Of a stretch of DNA of 12,763 nt, positions 1 through 8,377 are shown piece by piece. Source of the stretch: Treponema sp. UBA1798 (GTDB lineage Bacteria > Spirochaetota > Spirochaetia > Treponematales > Treponemataceae); the NCBI GenBank assembly GCA_002319875.1, contig DCFS01000325.1:1-12763 (forward strand), given 5' to 3'. Position numbers and translations under genes: made by a program. The notes under the pieces were generated by a model. The model was given only the letters and a program-made list of their open reading frames with translations, did no database searches and was not told where the DNA came from. Positions within the stretch are counted from its first letter, which is position 1. The number at the start of each line of letters is the position of its first letter.

Positions 1-1
1 G

Positions 2-574
2 AAGTTTTGTGTCTGTCTCGGAGATGTTGTAGAACACGGTTATGAGTCTGAATATACAGACTACGTTTCATTTACCGGCAAGCTGTATGATACCTATGGA
101 ATACGGACATACACCGTAACCGGTAATCATGACTTATACAACTCCGGCTGGAAATACTGGAGTACCATGGTATACCCTTACACATCATTCTACCGCCTTA
201 AAACACTGGATTTCAGCTGGTATTTTCTTGATTCGGGGAGCGGCTCGCTCGGTACTGACCAGTATGATGCACTGGAAGATGCTATGGACAACGATTCAAA
301 TCCAAAGATTGTACTGCTCCACTATCCGATTTATGCTGACGGTACCATATATACCTGCCTTCAGAATACCTACGAGCGAGACAAACTTATTACGCTTTTT
401 GCAAAAAAGAATGTAAAACTCGTACTCGACGGCCATACACATACCTACCATACCTACGATTTCGGAACATTCTACGAATTCAACGTTCCCGGATATCTGG
501 AAAAAGGCCAGTGGGCATTACTCACCGTCAATGAAACGGCAGGCACAGTCAGTGCAGAACTTATCGTAAAATAA
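2..574 (+). CDS. Calcineurin-like metallophosphoesterase, C-terminal part (5' end outside window)
   Basis: The frame is open from the first bases of the window to the TAA at 572-574, giving 190 residues with no start needed, so the N-terminus lies upstream. Metallophosphoesterase blocks appear in order: GDVVEHG (residues 7-13 of the visible part), GNHD (41-44), LLHYP (105-109, a metal-binding His) and DGHTHTY (143-149). These are metal ligands of the calcineurin-like superfamily, which hydrolyses phosphomono- or phosphodiesters at a two-metal centre. The usual first block (DxH) must be in the missing part. In the second block GD is kept, but Asp is replaced by Glu in the usual 'GDxxDxG' pattern. 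The substrate cannot be told from the sequence. A secreted or lipoprotein form is possible, since signal peptides occur in this superfamily, but the N-terminus is not visible. The family is clear and the specific role is unknown. Confidence 0.88.
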   Translation, partial: KFCVCLGDVVEHGYESEYTDYVSFTGKLYDTYGIRTYTVTGNHDLYNSGWKYWSTMVYPYTSFYRLKTLDFSWYFLDSGSGSLGTDQYDALEDAMDNDSNPKIVLLHYPIYADGTIYTCLQNTYERDKLITLFAKKNVKLVLDGHTHTYHTYDFGTFYEFNVPGYLEKGQWALLTVNETAGTVSAELIVK

Positions 575-674
575 ACGGAAGTACTTCTTCAGGCAGAATA
601 TAATCTGTATATGCAGCAGGGAAATGCATCATGCAGTATCTGTGTTTTCCAACCCGGCATATCCCCGGACCGTT

Positions 675-2501
675 TTATTTTTTATGATCCCCGCTTTTTT
701 CAACATCTTCCGTATCCCATATCACTTCAATCGTACGTTTTTCAATATTCGGGATGCGCTGAAAAAGCCGGCAATCCGCACGATGTACGATAACCCCCCG
801 TCCTATCGAAACATACCCTACTATCGGATCACCGAATTTCGGATTACAGCATTTCGCTATAGTTACCAGAAAGTTTGTCGTATTGCCAATCCGTATTTTA
901 CCGGTACCTCGTTTTCCGGTTAGATCAGTACCTTCCGGATGGTGACGGACGCGCTGTTTTTTCTGCGAATATATCGCATTTGCAGCATTGTCCGCAGCTG
1001 TTTTTGCAAGAGCCGTTTTATCGGCAAATGTCGGATCATTCTGGGTAAGCCAGGCTCTGATTTTACTTTTCGCCTTGGAAGTTTTTACCATTTCAAGCTG
1101 ATTTGCTGTCGGATGGGCCTGAGGATTGGTAAGAATATCAATGATCTGTGTATTTTTAAGCGGGATTGAAAGTGGTATAATTTTCCCGTCAGCTTTTGCA
1201 CCGACTATTTTTTCACCTATTGCTGAATGCACGTGATACGCAAAATCTATAGCTGTCGCCCCGGCAGGCAGTTCAACGACATCTCCTTTTGGAGTGAATA
1301 CAAAGATTTCGTCTCCAAGAAGATCATTTTTAAGTGTATTGAAAAACGTCTCATCGTTTATATGATCCATACGAAGTTCGCGAAGCTGATTTATAATGGA
1401 AAGGTTTTCAACATCAACCACGTCATGGGTCATCCCCTTTTTGTATAACCAGTGACTTGCGACACCATGTTCTGCTACGTTATGCATATCAACCGTTCTG
1501 ATCTGTATTTCAAGCGGCTTTCCTTCATACATTACGGTTGTATGCAGCGACTGGTACCCATTGGATTTCGGCATCGCGATATAATCCTTGAACCGTCCGT
1601 CAAGAGGCTTCCATAAACTGTGTACAATGCCCACCAGCGTATAGCACTCAGATACGGTATTACAGATAATACGAAGCGCAAGCAGATCGTACAGTTCTCC
1701 GGCTTCCTTATTACGTTTACGCATTTTCTGATATATTGAATAAAAATGTTTTGCCCGGCTGGTAATCGTAACATCCAGGCCTGCCTTTAAAGCTGCTTTC
1801 TGGATTGTCTGTACCGCCTTGTCAAGGTACTGAGCACGTTCGCCTTTTTTCTGAGCGACAATCGCTTTTATCTGCTGGAACACATCAGGATTTGTATATT
1901 TAAGGCTCAAATCCTCCATTTCGGTTTTTACGGTCGACATACCAAGCCGGTCTGCAAGCGGTGCCCATATATCAATAACTTCCTGGGCGATTGCCCGCTG
2001 GGCAGGAGGTTCAACCGATTTTATATTGCGCATCCGGTCAAGCCGGTCTGCAAGTTTTATGAGTATAACACGGACATCGTCTACCATTGCAAACAGCATC
2101 TTACGGATGGAGTCCGCCTGCTGAAGCGTATGATTCTTTATATTCAGATTGGTTATTTTCGTAGTGCCGCTTATAATCTGTAAAACAGTGTCGCCAAACA
2201 GGCTGCTTATTTCCCCGCTGCCGACACCTTCCACACTGAGAATATTATGAAACATTCCGGCTATAATACATTCCGCATCCATGTGGCTTTCAGCAAGAAT
2301 TGATGCGACTCTGATAGGATGGAGATAATACGGTTTCCCGCAACCGCGCTTCAGACTTCCAGTCTTTTTATATAAAAATCTCCAGGCATCGTCGATACGC
2401 TTTCTGTCATCTTCCGTATAATCCGGAAACGTCCTGAAAAACGTCTGAAGCAGGACATCAGGATTCGTTTCTTCCGTATTCAAGGCAATATCGCTGACCA
2501 T
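675..2501 (-). CDS. rel: RelA/SpoT-family (p)ppGpp synthetase with degenerate hydrolase domain and no ACT domain
   Basis: This is a long RelA/SpoT homologue that makes (p)ppGpp from ATP and GDP/GTP in the stringent response. The ATG at 2499-2501 gives 608 residues and has GGGAG 7 nt upstream; the frame also extends to a TTG at 2523-2525 without a comparable site. Domains in order are the HD hydrolase (about 40-190), synthetase (about 235-350), TGS (about 397-460), helical linker, and a conserved Cys domain (about 536-580, with CC at 551-552 and HRADC at 573-577). Synthetase residues look intact: D272, RFKD 303-306, GYQSLH 315-320 and EIQIRT 331-336. The hydrolase block is not: H61 and H85 remain, but HD has become HN (N86), the following E and D (usual VVED) are S and V, and the Asn of ADRLxN is R156. 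The protein ends soon after the Cys domain, so the usual ACT/RRM domain is absent. It is divergent from the efflux operon. I infer a synthetase-only enzyme. Confidence 0.93.
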   Translation of the reverse strand: MVSDIALNTEETNPDVLLQTFFRTFPDYTEDDRKRIDDAWRFLYKKTGSLKRGCGKPYYLHPIRVASILAESHMDAECIIAGMFHNILSVEGVGSGEISSLFGDTVLQIISGTTKITNLNIKNHTLQQADSIRKMLFAMVDDVRVILIKLADRLDRMRNIKSVEPPAQRAIAQEVIDIWAPLADRLGMSTVKTEMEDLSLKYTNPDVFQQIKAIVAQKKGERAQYLDKAVQTIQKAALKAGLDVTITSRAKHFYSIYQKMRKRNKEAGELYDLLALRIICNTVSECYTLVGIVHSLWKPLDGRFKDYIAMPKSNGYQSLHTTVMYEGKPLEIQIRTVDMHNVAEHGVASHWLYKKGMTHDVVDVENLSIINQLRELRMDHINDETFFNTLKNDLLGDEIFVFTPKGDVVELPAGATAIDFAYHVHSAIGEKIVGAKADGKIIPLSIPLKNTQIIDILTNPQAHPTANQLEMVKTSKAKSKIRAWLTQNDPTFADKTALAKTAADNAANAIYSQKKQRVRHHPEGTDLTGKRGTGKIRIGNTTNFLVTIAKCCNPKFGDPIVGYVSIGRGVIVHRADCRLFQRIPNIEKRTIEVIWDTEDVEKSGDHKK

Positions 2502-2549
2502 AAACCTACTCCCGGATAATAACAATAGCAGAAAACCGGAATATGGGCA

Positions 2550-2555
2550 ATTATA
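2550..2555 (-). promoter_or_regulatory. Candidate -10 element for rel
   Basis: Read on the minus strand, 2555-2550 is TATAAT, a perfect -10 hexamer about 50 nt upstream of the chosen rel ATG. No good -35 hexamer is visible at 16-18 nt upstream, so this is a candidate based on one element only. Confidence 0.35.
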
Positions 2556-2601
2556 AAGACTCCCTGAAAAAACATGACAGCCTGCTATAATATACAGTTG
2601 A

Positions 2602-2645
2602 GTGAAGCGTTTTCAAAAGTAACAGACATTTGAAAATGGCCCGAG
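2602..2645 (+). repeat. Dispersed intergenic hairpin repeat, copy A
   Basis: The segment starts GTGAAGCGTTTTCAAAAG and ends TTTGAAAATGGCCCGAG. TTTTCAAA (2610-2617) and TTTGAAAA (2629-2636) are perfect 8-bp inverted arms, and flanking bases extend the pairing imperfectly. It shares left end, central CAGAC and right arm with the segments at 8697-8741 and 11746-11789. It lies between the divergent rel gene and efflux operon, so it is not a terminator for either. Confidence 0.7.
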
Positions 2646-2682
2646 TTATAACAAGTTATTATTCAGATATAACAGGATATTT

Positions 2683-2711
2683 TTGAGTCCTGCTGGTGAT
2701 TTCATTATATT
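2683..2711 (+). promoter_or_regulatory. Candidate sigma-70 promoter of the efflux operon
   Basis: TTGAGT (2683-2688) and TATATT (2706-2711) are separated by exactly 17 nt. This predicts transcription from about 2718 and a leader of roughly 84 nt before the channel gene. The leader would contain the whole inverted repeat at 2731-2782. A second -10-like TATACT lies at 2719-2724 but has no matching -35. Confidence 0.5.
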
Positions 2712-2730
2712 GAAACGGTATACTGAATCC

Positions 2731-2782
2731 TCGGGTAAAATTCAAGCTGAACTTATGCTACTGCTGATCAGATTTTACCCGA
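2731..2782 (+). promoter_or_regulatory. 11-bp inverted repeat in the efflux-operon leader
   Basis: TCGGGTAAAAT (2731-2741) is the exact reverse complement of ATTTTACCCGA (2772-2782). The 30-nt interval between them contains the palindrome CTGATCAG (2764-2771). The right arm ends 8 nt before the AGGAG ribosome binding site (2791-2795). It could be an RNA hairpin affecting translation of the channel gene, or a pair of operator half-sites for an unlinked repressor. The perfect arms are seen directly; the role is inferred. Confidence 0.6.
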
Positions 2783-2801
2783 TACCTTACAGGAGTCCGG
2801 C

Positions 2802-4118
2802 ATGAAAAATCGGAAGAACTTCGTATTTTTATTTTTACTTACTCTGTCATCTGTACTCGTTCCGGCTGGCGCACAGGAGCAGAAAAAAGCTTCAAAAACA
2901 CTGACCGTTGAAGATGCGGAAAAAATTGCTGTTGAACAGAATATTACCATCAAAAGGAATCAGATAACCGTGACCGCAGATAAGCGGGCGAAGGATCACT
3001 CATGGAACAGCATCAGTCCGACGCTCACTGCCGGTGCAGGGCTGACTAAACCGAACGATTCTTCATATTACAGTTATGACTGGACGCGCTATGCAAGTGC
3101 AGGAATCAGTATTTCGTTTGAATCGTCACTGTTCGCAAGTATCAAAAAGGCCCGCCTGAATTATGAAGAAGGCCTGATTACCTATGAAGAAGCATGCAGA
3201 AGTGTTCAGCTGGATGTCCGCTCATCTTTCTACGGACTCCTTTACGAGCAGGAAAATGTTGCATTGCAGCAGCGGAATCTGGAAACCGCAAAACAGCAGT
3301 ACGAAACGAATCTGTCTAAATATCAGAATGGAAGGGTTTCTCAGATCGACGTTTTGACCGCACAGGTTACGTATGAAAAGCTGAAACCGACCGTTGAATC
3401 CGCAGAAATAACAGTTCAGAACGACATGGAATCTTTCAAACAGTTACTGAATATGGATCTCGACACGGATATAACCCTTTCCGGTTCTCTGGATGATATT
3501 ATTGCGCTTGGTGCGGTTTCTCTGGGGAATGCAAAGGTTGACGATCTTGTGGAAAAAGCAACAGCTGTAGCAACCCTTGAAAAACAACTTGAAATTGCAG
3601 AAACCGCCGTCTCAGCAGACCGCTTCAGTGCGTACGGTCCTACGGTTACCGCGGGCTGGACATATAAACCGACAGAAACGAATAAAACTTCAGGCGATCC
3701 GAATGATACAGGTACACTCTCTCTGGCTGTTTCAATACCGCTTGACGGTTATCTTCCCTGGTCGGAAAAGGCCGATACTATAGCAACCGCAAAAGATACC
3801 GTTGCAGACCTCAAACTACAGCTGCAGAATGAAAAAACAACGGTGAAGGTAAATATACAGAATTACCTCAGACAGATACAGCAGGCTCAGACAACCGTCA
3901 AATCTCTTCAGGCAAATATCGGTCTTGCCCAGCAAACCTATGATATGACCCTCGAAGCATATAATCATGGAACAAAAGATCTGCTCAGCCTGCAGACAGC
4001 TTCTGATTCGCTGCTTGAGGCAAAAGTAAGTCTGAAATCGGAAGCATATACGCTGATAAAGGCAATTCTGAATCTTGAAAATACGACAGGCGTACAATTT
4101 GGTACGCTTGGAAAATGA
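2802..4118 (+). CDS. TolC-type outer membrane efflux channel (besC-like)
   Basis: This 438-residue protein is of usual TolC-family length. AGGAG at 2791-2795 lies 6 nt before the ATG. Residues 1-24 form a signal peptide: a basic MKNRK start, a hydrophobic core, and likely cleavage after PAGA, leaving a mature N-terminus QEQKK. The rest has the two-fold outer membrane efflux protein pattern: an N-terminal 'LTVEDAEKIAVEQN' helix, long Gln/Glu/Ala-rich helices (about 125-190 and 330-400) and a beta-strand segment in each half. The family forms trimeric channels that cross the outer membrane and dock with an adaptor and inner-membrane pump. As first gene of the operon it probably supplies the exit duct. 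The stop codon is followed 26 nt later by the adaptor gene. The gene order is that of besC-besA-besB of Borrelia. The family is certain; the exported substrate is unknown. Confidence 0.93.
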   Translation: MKNRKNFVFLFLLTLSSVLVPAGAQEQKKASKTLTVEDAEKIAVEQNITIKRNQITVTADKRAKDHSWNSISPTLTAGAGLTKPNDSSYYSYDWTRYASAGISISFESSLFASIKKARLNYEEGLITYEEACRSVQLDVRSSFYGLLYEQENVALQQRNLETAKQQYETNLSKYQNGRVSQIDVLTAQVTYEKLKPTVESAEITVQNDMESFKQLLNMDLDTDITLSGSLDDIIALGAVSLGNAKVDDLVEKATAVATLEKQLEIAETAVSADRFSAYGPTVTAGWTYKPTETNKTSGDPNDTGTLSLAVSIPLDGYLPWSEKADTIATAKDTVADLKLQLQNEKTTVKVNIQNYLRQIQQAQTTVKSLQANIGLAQQTYDMTLEAYNHGTKDLLSLQTASDSLLEAKVSLKSEAYTLIKAILNLENTTGVQFGTLGK

Positions 4119-4144
4119 TCCCATTCTTTAGAAGGAAATCGAAT

Positions 4145-5149
4145 ATGGCAAAGAAAGGAACACCGAAAAAAATTATTATTACTTCGTTAATTGTTACATG
4201 TATTGTAATAGTCTACGTAATTATTGCTGTAAAAAGCAGTGGAAATACCAGCCGGAACAAACGTAAAGTAAGCCAGACAACGTTTTCTGTAAAAACGCAG
4301 GAAGCAAAAATTACAACGCTTCATGACTATATCCAGGCAAATGGAGAAGTAGAGGCACAAAGTTCCATTGAGGTATTTCCGGATATCGGCGGTAAGGTTG
4401 TAGATGTCAGCGTTTCACTTGGGTCTCCGGTAAAGAAAGGACAGGTTATCGCAAAAATTGATCCGTCAGAACCAGGGTCGAAATATGCACTCAGCCCGGT
4501 TACAGCTCCTATCAGCGGAAGTATCGTTTCAACACCCTTGAAAGATGGAACTACCGTAACTACAAGCAGTTCCATTACCACTATAGGCGAAGTCAAAAAT
4601 CTTCAGATAACCGCTGAAATACCGGAACGGTATGTCGCGCTCCTTAAAACAGGCCTTTCTGCAGATATTACACTGGAAGCATACCCCGGAGTTATTTTCA
4701 CAGCAACAGTCAGCCGTGTTTCTCCGGTTGTCGATTCATCGTCAAGGACAAAAGAAATTATCCTCACCTTTGACAAAGATGATGACAGAATTAATGCCGG
4801 TATGTTTGCAAAAATAATACTGTATACCGTCAACTACACAGGAACGGTTGTTATCTCGGAAGATGCTATTGTCACTAAAAATGACAAAAAATATGCATAT
4901 GTCATTACAGCTGATAACAAGACAGAACAACGGGAGCTGACGCTCGGCAATTCCGTCGACGGTCTCTACCAGGTACTTTCCGGTGTTACGGAAGGAGAAA
5001 AGGTCGTTATCGAAGGAGTCAGTACGCTTTCAAACGGAGTTTCCGTAAAAGATATTACAAATGCTGTAAACACTACATCGACAGCCGAAACCGATGTGGA
5101 TGAAGTGCCGGCACAGACAAAAAACAGCATCCAGAGCGGAGGGAAATAA
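4145..5149 (+). CDS. RND membrane fusion protein (periplasmic adaptor) lacking the helical hairpin (besA-like)
   Basis: This is the periplasmic adaptor linking the RND pump to the outer membrane channel, 334 residues from the ATG at 4145. I chose that start because GAAGGA lies 8 nt upstream; an in-frame ATG at 4115 overlaps the channel gene's stop but lacks a good site. Residues 10-28 are a hydrophobic anchor with no lipobox Cys. The two lipoyl half-motifs (about 68-106 and 115-150) are joined by about 8 residues, so the coiled-coil hairpin normally inserted there is missing. Beta-barrel (about 152-230) and membrane-proximal (about 232-303) domains follow, then a polar Thr/Asp-rich tail. Borrelia BesA is a known adaptor without the hairpin, and this looks like the same type. 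The stop directly abuts the pump's ATG. Confidence 0.92.
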   Translation: MAKKGTPKKIIITSLIVTCIVIVYVIIAVKSSGNTSRNKRKVSQTTFSVKTQEAKITTLHDYIQANGEVEAQSSIEVFPDIGGKVVDVSVSLGSPVKKGQVIAKIDPSEPGSKYALSPVTAPISGSIVSTPLKDGTTVTTSSSITTIGEVKNLQITAEIPERYVALLKTGLSADITLEAYPGVIFTATVSRVSPVVDSSSRTKEIILTFDKDDDRINAGMFAKIILYTVNYTGTVVISEDAIVTKNDKKYAYVITADNKTEQRELTLGNSVDGLYQVLSGVTEGEKVVIEGVSTLSNGVSVKDITNAVNTTSTAETDVDEVPAQTKNSIQSGGK

Positions 5150-8100
5150 ATGAATATATCTCAAAAAACACTTTCCCATCCGGTGATGATGCTCGTTATA
5201 TTTTCCCTGCTTTGTATTATGGGGCTTTTTACTATGAAAAAAGTCGCAATCAGCCTCTTTCCAGATGTAGACAGTCCATATATCATGATCTCAACAACGT
5301 ATGAAAATGCAGGCCCCGAGGCAGTTGAAAAAACTGTCACAAAAATACTCGAAGATTCGCTGGTCAGCGTAAACAATCTCAAGAACATCACATCGACATC
5401 ATCTGAAGGCAAAAGCCTTATTATGATCGAATTCGAATATGGAACCGATCTCGATGTCGCGACTACAAATGTCCGTGATAAAATTGACCGGGTTACCGAC
5501 GATTTGCCCGACGATGCAGAAAGTCCTCTTATTTTCAAAATGGATGCGAACTCGATGCCAATCATGCGTATTGCCGTACGTGGCAACCGGACAAATGATG
5601 ATTTGAAGGAAATAGCCGAAGACAACATCGAAGATACTCTTGAACAGGCTGATGGTGTTGCAGAAGCATCCGTTTCTGGTGGACGGGAAAAAATCGTGCG
5701 TGTAGAATTATCCCAGAACAGGCTATCTGCATACGGACTTACGCTCAGCACAATTAAAAGCAGCCTTTCAAAACAGAATCTTGAACTTGGTGGAGGTAAG
5801 ATCAATGAAGGAAAAAAAGACTACATTATCCGCACAACCGGAGAATTTTCCAGTGTAAACGATATCAACAACACAGTTATCGAAACGGTAAACGGATATG
5901 ATGTAAAACTGAAAGATATCGGCAATGCCTTCATGGGGTATGAAGATAAAACATCTGAAGTCTACATCAATGGCGAACCGGGTGTCTATGTATCCATAAC
6001 TAAGCAGTCCGGTACTAATTCTGTAACCGTTGCAAATGCTGTTTACAAAAAAATGGCGGAACTCAAACAGACGCTGCCATCAGATATAACGCTTGATATC
6101 ATTGCGGATGATACAAATACAATCCGTGATACTATTCAGACCCTGTTTGATTCGGCATGGCAGGGACTGCTGCTTGCAGTCTTTATACTGTACATATTTC
6201 TTTCCAGTTTCAAAAGTACTATCATCATCTCGATATCGATACCGCTTTCTATCATCATTACATTGCTGGCTATGAATTTTGCAGGTATTACGCTGAACAT
6301 GATGACCATGACAGGTTTGATACTGGGTGTCGGTATGATTGTTGACGCATCCATCGTCATGATAGAAAATATTTACGTGTACCGCACACGGGGAGCAAAA
6401 CCGAAAGTAGCCGCCATACTCGGTTCTCAGGAAATGATGATGTCTGTTATTTCCGGCAACCTCACGACAATCTGTGTATTCATACCTTTTCTGCTTTTCA
6501 TAAAAGATCTTGAAATGATGGGACAGATGTTCAAAGGTATCATATTTACTATTGTTATAGCACTTGCATCAAGTCTTTTCGTTGCTATATTTCTTGTTCC
6601 TGTCCTTGCGGGATATTTTCTGCCGCTTACAAACCGCGCCGAAAATCCGGTAAAAAATCCGTTTCTGATCTGGCTCTATGGGTTGTTCCAGGGCATGCAG
6701 GATAAAATCACTTCCGCCTACCGCAATGCGCTTAAAACAGCGCTTGACCACAGAGCCGTAACGATGACCGTAGCTTTCTGTGTTTTGTTTATCTCATTTG
6801 CACTCATTCCAACGATGCGCATCAATATGATGTCAAACAGCCAGGACGATTCGGTAACACTGAATGTAACACTACCGGCGGGCACGAAACTTTCCGAGAC
6901 AACAACGGTGCTCAAACAGTTTGAAACTATCGTCAAAAGCGAAGTAAAAGGATATTCAAATCTTATAATCAGTGTCGGTACCGGAGGCAATCATAAAAGT
7001 ACGTCCGGGACATACAAGGGATCCATTTCAATCCGTCTTCCTGACCTTGATAAGCAGATTGATACTGCCGAAACGATACAAAAGAAACTCAGGGCACATT
7101 TTACCGATTTCGCCGATGCAGAATTTTCTTTTGATCAGGGATATTCAAAACAGATGACAGGAGATGACCTTGACATTGCAATCCGATCCGATGATCTTAC
7201 AGCTGCCATGAATACGGCAAAACAAGTAAAAGCTGTCATGGGGAAAATCAGCGACATCGGAGAAATTACCGTTGATACGGAAAACGGACTGCCACAGGTA
7301 GAAATCGTTATAGATCGTTCCCGGGCATATTCATTCGGTGTCGACGTAACAACCATAGCAGACGAAATCTACTATGCAATAAATGGCAAGACGGTTACCT
7401 CATATCGCAATAACGGTAAGGAATATGACGTAGATATCATGTACCAGCCGAGTGACCGCAAAAAAATCACTGATCTGGACACGATTTACGTAAAAGGCAC
7501 GAACGGTATGGTAAGCGTTGCGAATTTTGCTACGCTTAAAAAGGGTCTTGGACCTGTCAGCATCGGACGCAAAAACCAGAGCCGGATCGTTCACGTAACT
7601 GCCGATATCGTCAGCACAACAAATGCAAACATTGTCGAAAACAAAATCAAACAGGGCATTGCAAACAGCTTTATTATCCCTGACAATGTATCGGTAAGTT
7701 ATGAAGGTTCCTGGAAGGATATAAAAGAACAGGGATCTGTATATCTGCTTATCATAGCGCTTGCCATCATTCTGGTATTCGGCGTCATGGCAGCCACTTA
7801 TGAGTCATTTAAGGCTCCGCTTATCAACATGACTACCATTCCGTTCTTTCTGATCGGTGTTGTATTGATTTATAAACTGTTCGGACAGGCACTTTCCATT
7901 ATGTCCATGATCGGTCTTATTATGCTGGTTGGCATCGTCGTCAATAACGGTATTATACTCGTTGATTATACAAACCTGCTGATAGACCGTGGTTTTAAGA
8001 TGAAAGATGCATGCCTTGAAGCAGGAGCAAGCCGTTTGCGCCCGGTTCTTATGACAACGCTTACGACAATTCTCGGAACATTACCTATGTGTTTTGCAAC

Positions 8101-8377
8101 ACAGGGTATGTCAGCAATGATTCAGCCGATAGGTCTGGCGGTTGTAGGCGGTCTTACTTCAAGTACATTTGTAACTCTGTTCTTTATACCGGTATTATAT
8201 ACATTCGTCATGAAAGAAAAACAACAGACAAAAAGCAGAATCAAACTTCCTTTGACCAACGAAGAAATAGCTGCTGCAAATGCTGCCGATGACAGTACAG
8301 AAGAAAAATCGAAACGGGAAACCAGAAAACAGTCACACAAAAATCCAAAAAAAACAGACAAAACAGGAGATGAATGA
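5150..8377 (+). CDS. RND-family inner membrane efflux pump (besB-like, AcrB/HAE1 type)
   Basis: This 1075-residue proton-driven exporter has the standard RND plan. TM1 is near residues 12-30, the first periplasmic domain about 35-330, a TM2-6 block about 335-485, TM7 about 535-555, the second periplasmic domain about 560-860, and a TM8-12 block about 862-1023. GGAGGG ends 6 nt before the ATG, which abuts the adaptor's stop. In TM4 the AcrB Asp pair is D399-A400, so one proton-relay Asp remains; at the AcrB Lys940 position in TM10 the sequence has N932-N933. This single-Asp pattern is frequent in RND pumps outside Proteobacteria, so it need not mean loss of function. The C-terminal tail (about 1045-1075) is Lys/Glu-rich and probably cytoplasmic. 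The substrate could be drugs, lipids or a virulence factor. The stop overlaps the next start. Confidence 0.95.
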   Translation: MNISQKTLSHPVMMLVIFSLLCIMGLFTMKKVAISLFPDVDSPYIMISTTYENAGPEAVEKTVTKILEDSLVSVNNLKNITSTSSEGKSLIMIEFEYGTDLDVATTNVRDKIDRVTDDLPDDAESPLIFKMDANSMPIMRIAVRGNRTNDDLKEIAEDNIEDTLEQADGVAEASVSGGREKIVRVELSQNRLSAYGLTLSTIKSSLSKQNLELGGGKINEGKKDYIIRTTGEFSSVNDINNTVIETVNGYDVKLKDIGNAFMGYEDKTSEVYINGEPGVYVSITKQSGTNSVTVANAVYKKMAELKQTLPSDITLDIIADDTNTIRDTIQTLFDSAWQGLLLAVFILYIFLSSFKSTIIISISIPLSIIITLLAMNFAGITLNMMTMTGLILGVGMIVDASIVMIENIYVYRTRGAKPKVAAILGSQEMMMSVISGNLTTICVFIPFLLFIKDLEMMGQMFKGIIFTIVIALASSLFVAIFLVPVLAGYFLPLTNRAENPVKNPFLIWLYGLFQGMQDKITSAYRNALKTALDHRAVTMTVAFCVLFISFALIPTMRINMMSNSQDDSVTLNVTLPAGTKLSETTTVLKQFETIVKSEVKGYSNLIISVGTGGNHKSTSGTYKGSISIRLPDLDKQIDTAETIQKKLRAHFTDFADAEFSFDQGYSKQMTGDDLDIAIRSDDLTAAMNTAKQVKAVMGKISDIGEITVDTENGLPQVEIVIDRSRAYSFGVDVTTIADEIYYAINGKTVTSYRNNGKEYDVDIMYQPSDRKKITDLDTIYVKGTNGMVSVANFATLKKGLGPVSIGRKNQSRIVHVTADIVSTTNANIVENKIKQGIANSFIIPDNVSVSYEGSWKDIKEQGSVYLLIIALAIILVFGVMAATYESFKAPLINMTTIPFFLIGVVLIYKLFGQALSIMSMIGLIMLVGIVVNNGIILVDYTNLLIDRGFKMKDACLEAGASRLRPVLMTTLTTILGTLPMCFATQGMSAMIQPIGLAVVGGLTSSTFVTLFFIPVLYTFVMKEKQQTKSRIKLPLTNEEIAAANAADDSTEEKSKRETRKQSHKNPKKTDKTGDE

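Noticed and set aside
642..682. Possible terminator for the phosphoesterase gene (CCGG ... CCGG followed by a T-rich run)
   Set aside because: The stem is only 4 bp and the T run is offset and interrupted. I see no convincing terminator in the 575-674 convergent gap.
611..923. Two + strand open frames at the 3' end of rel
   Set aside because: They run antisense to the conserved Cys domain of rel, lack ribosome binding sites and resemble no family.
4115..4144. Earlier ATG for the adaptor, overlapping the channel gene's stop
   Set aside because: The added ten residues (MIPFFRRKSN) have no good ribosome binding site, whereas the ATG at 4145 has GAAGGA 8 nt upstream.
5161..5805. 214-codon open frame on the minus strand inside the RND pump gene
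   Set aside because: It is fully antisense to a well-conserved pump, has low-complexity Ser/Thr/Val content typical of reverse-frame translation, and has no recognisable domain.
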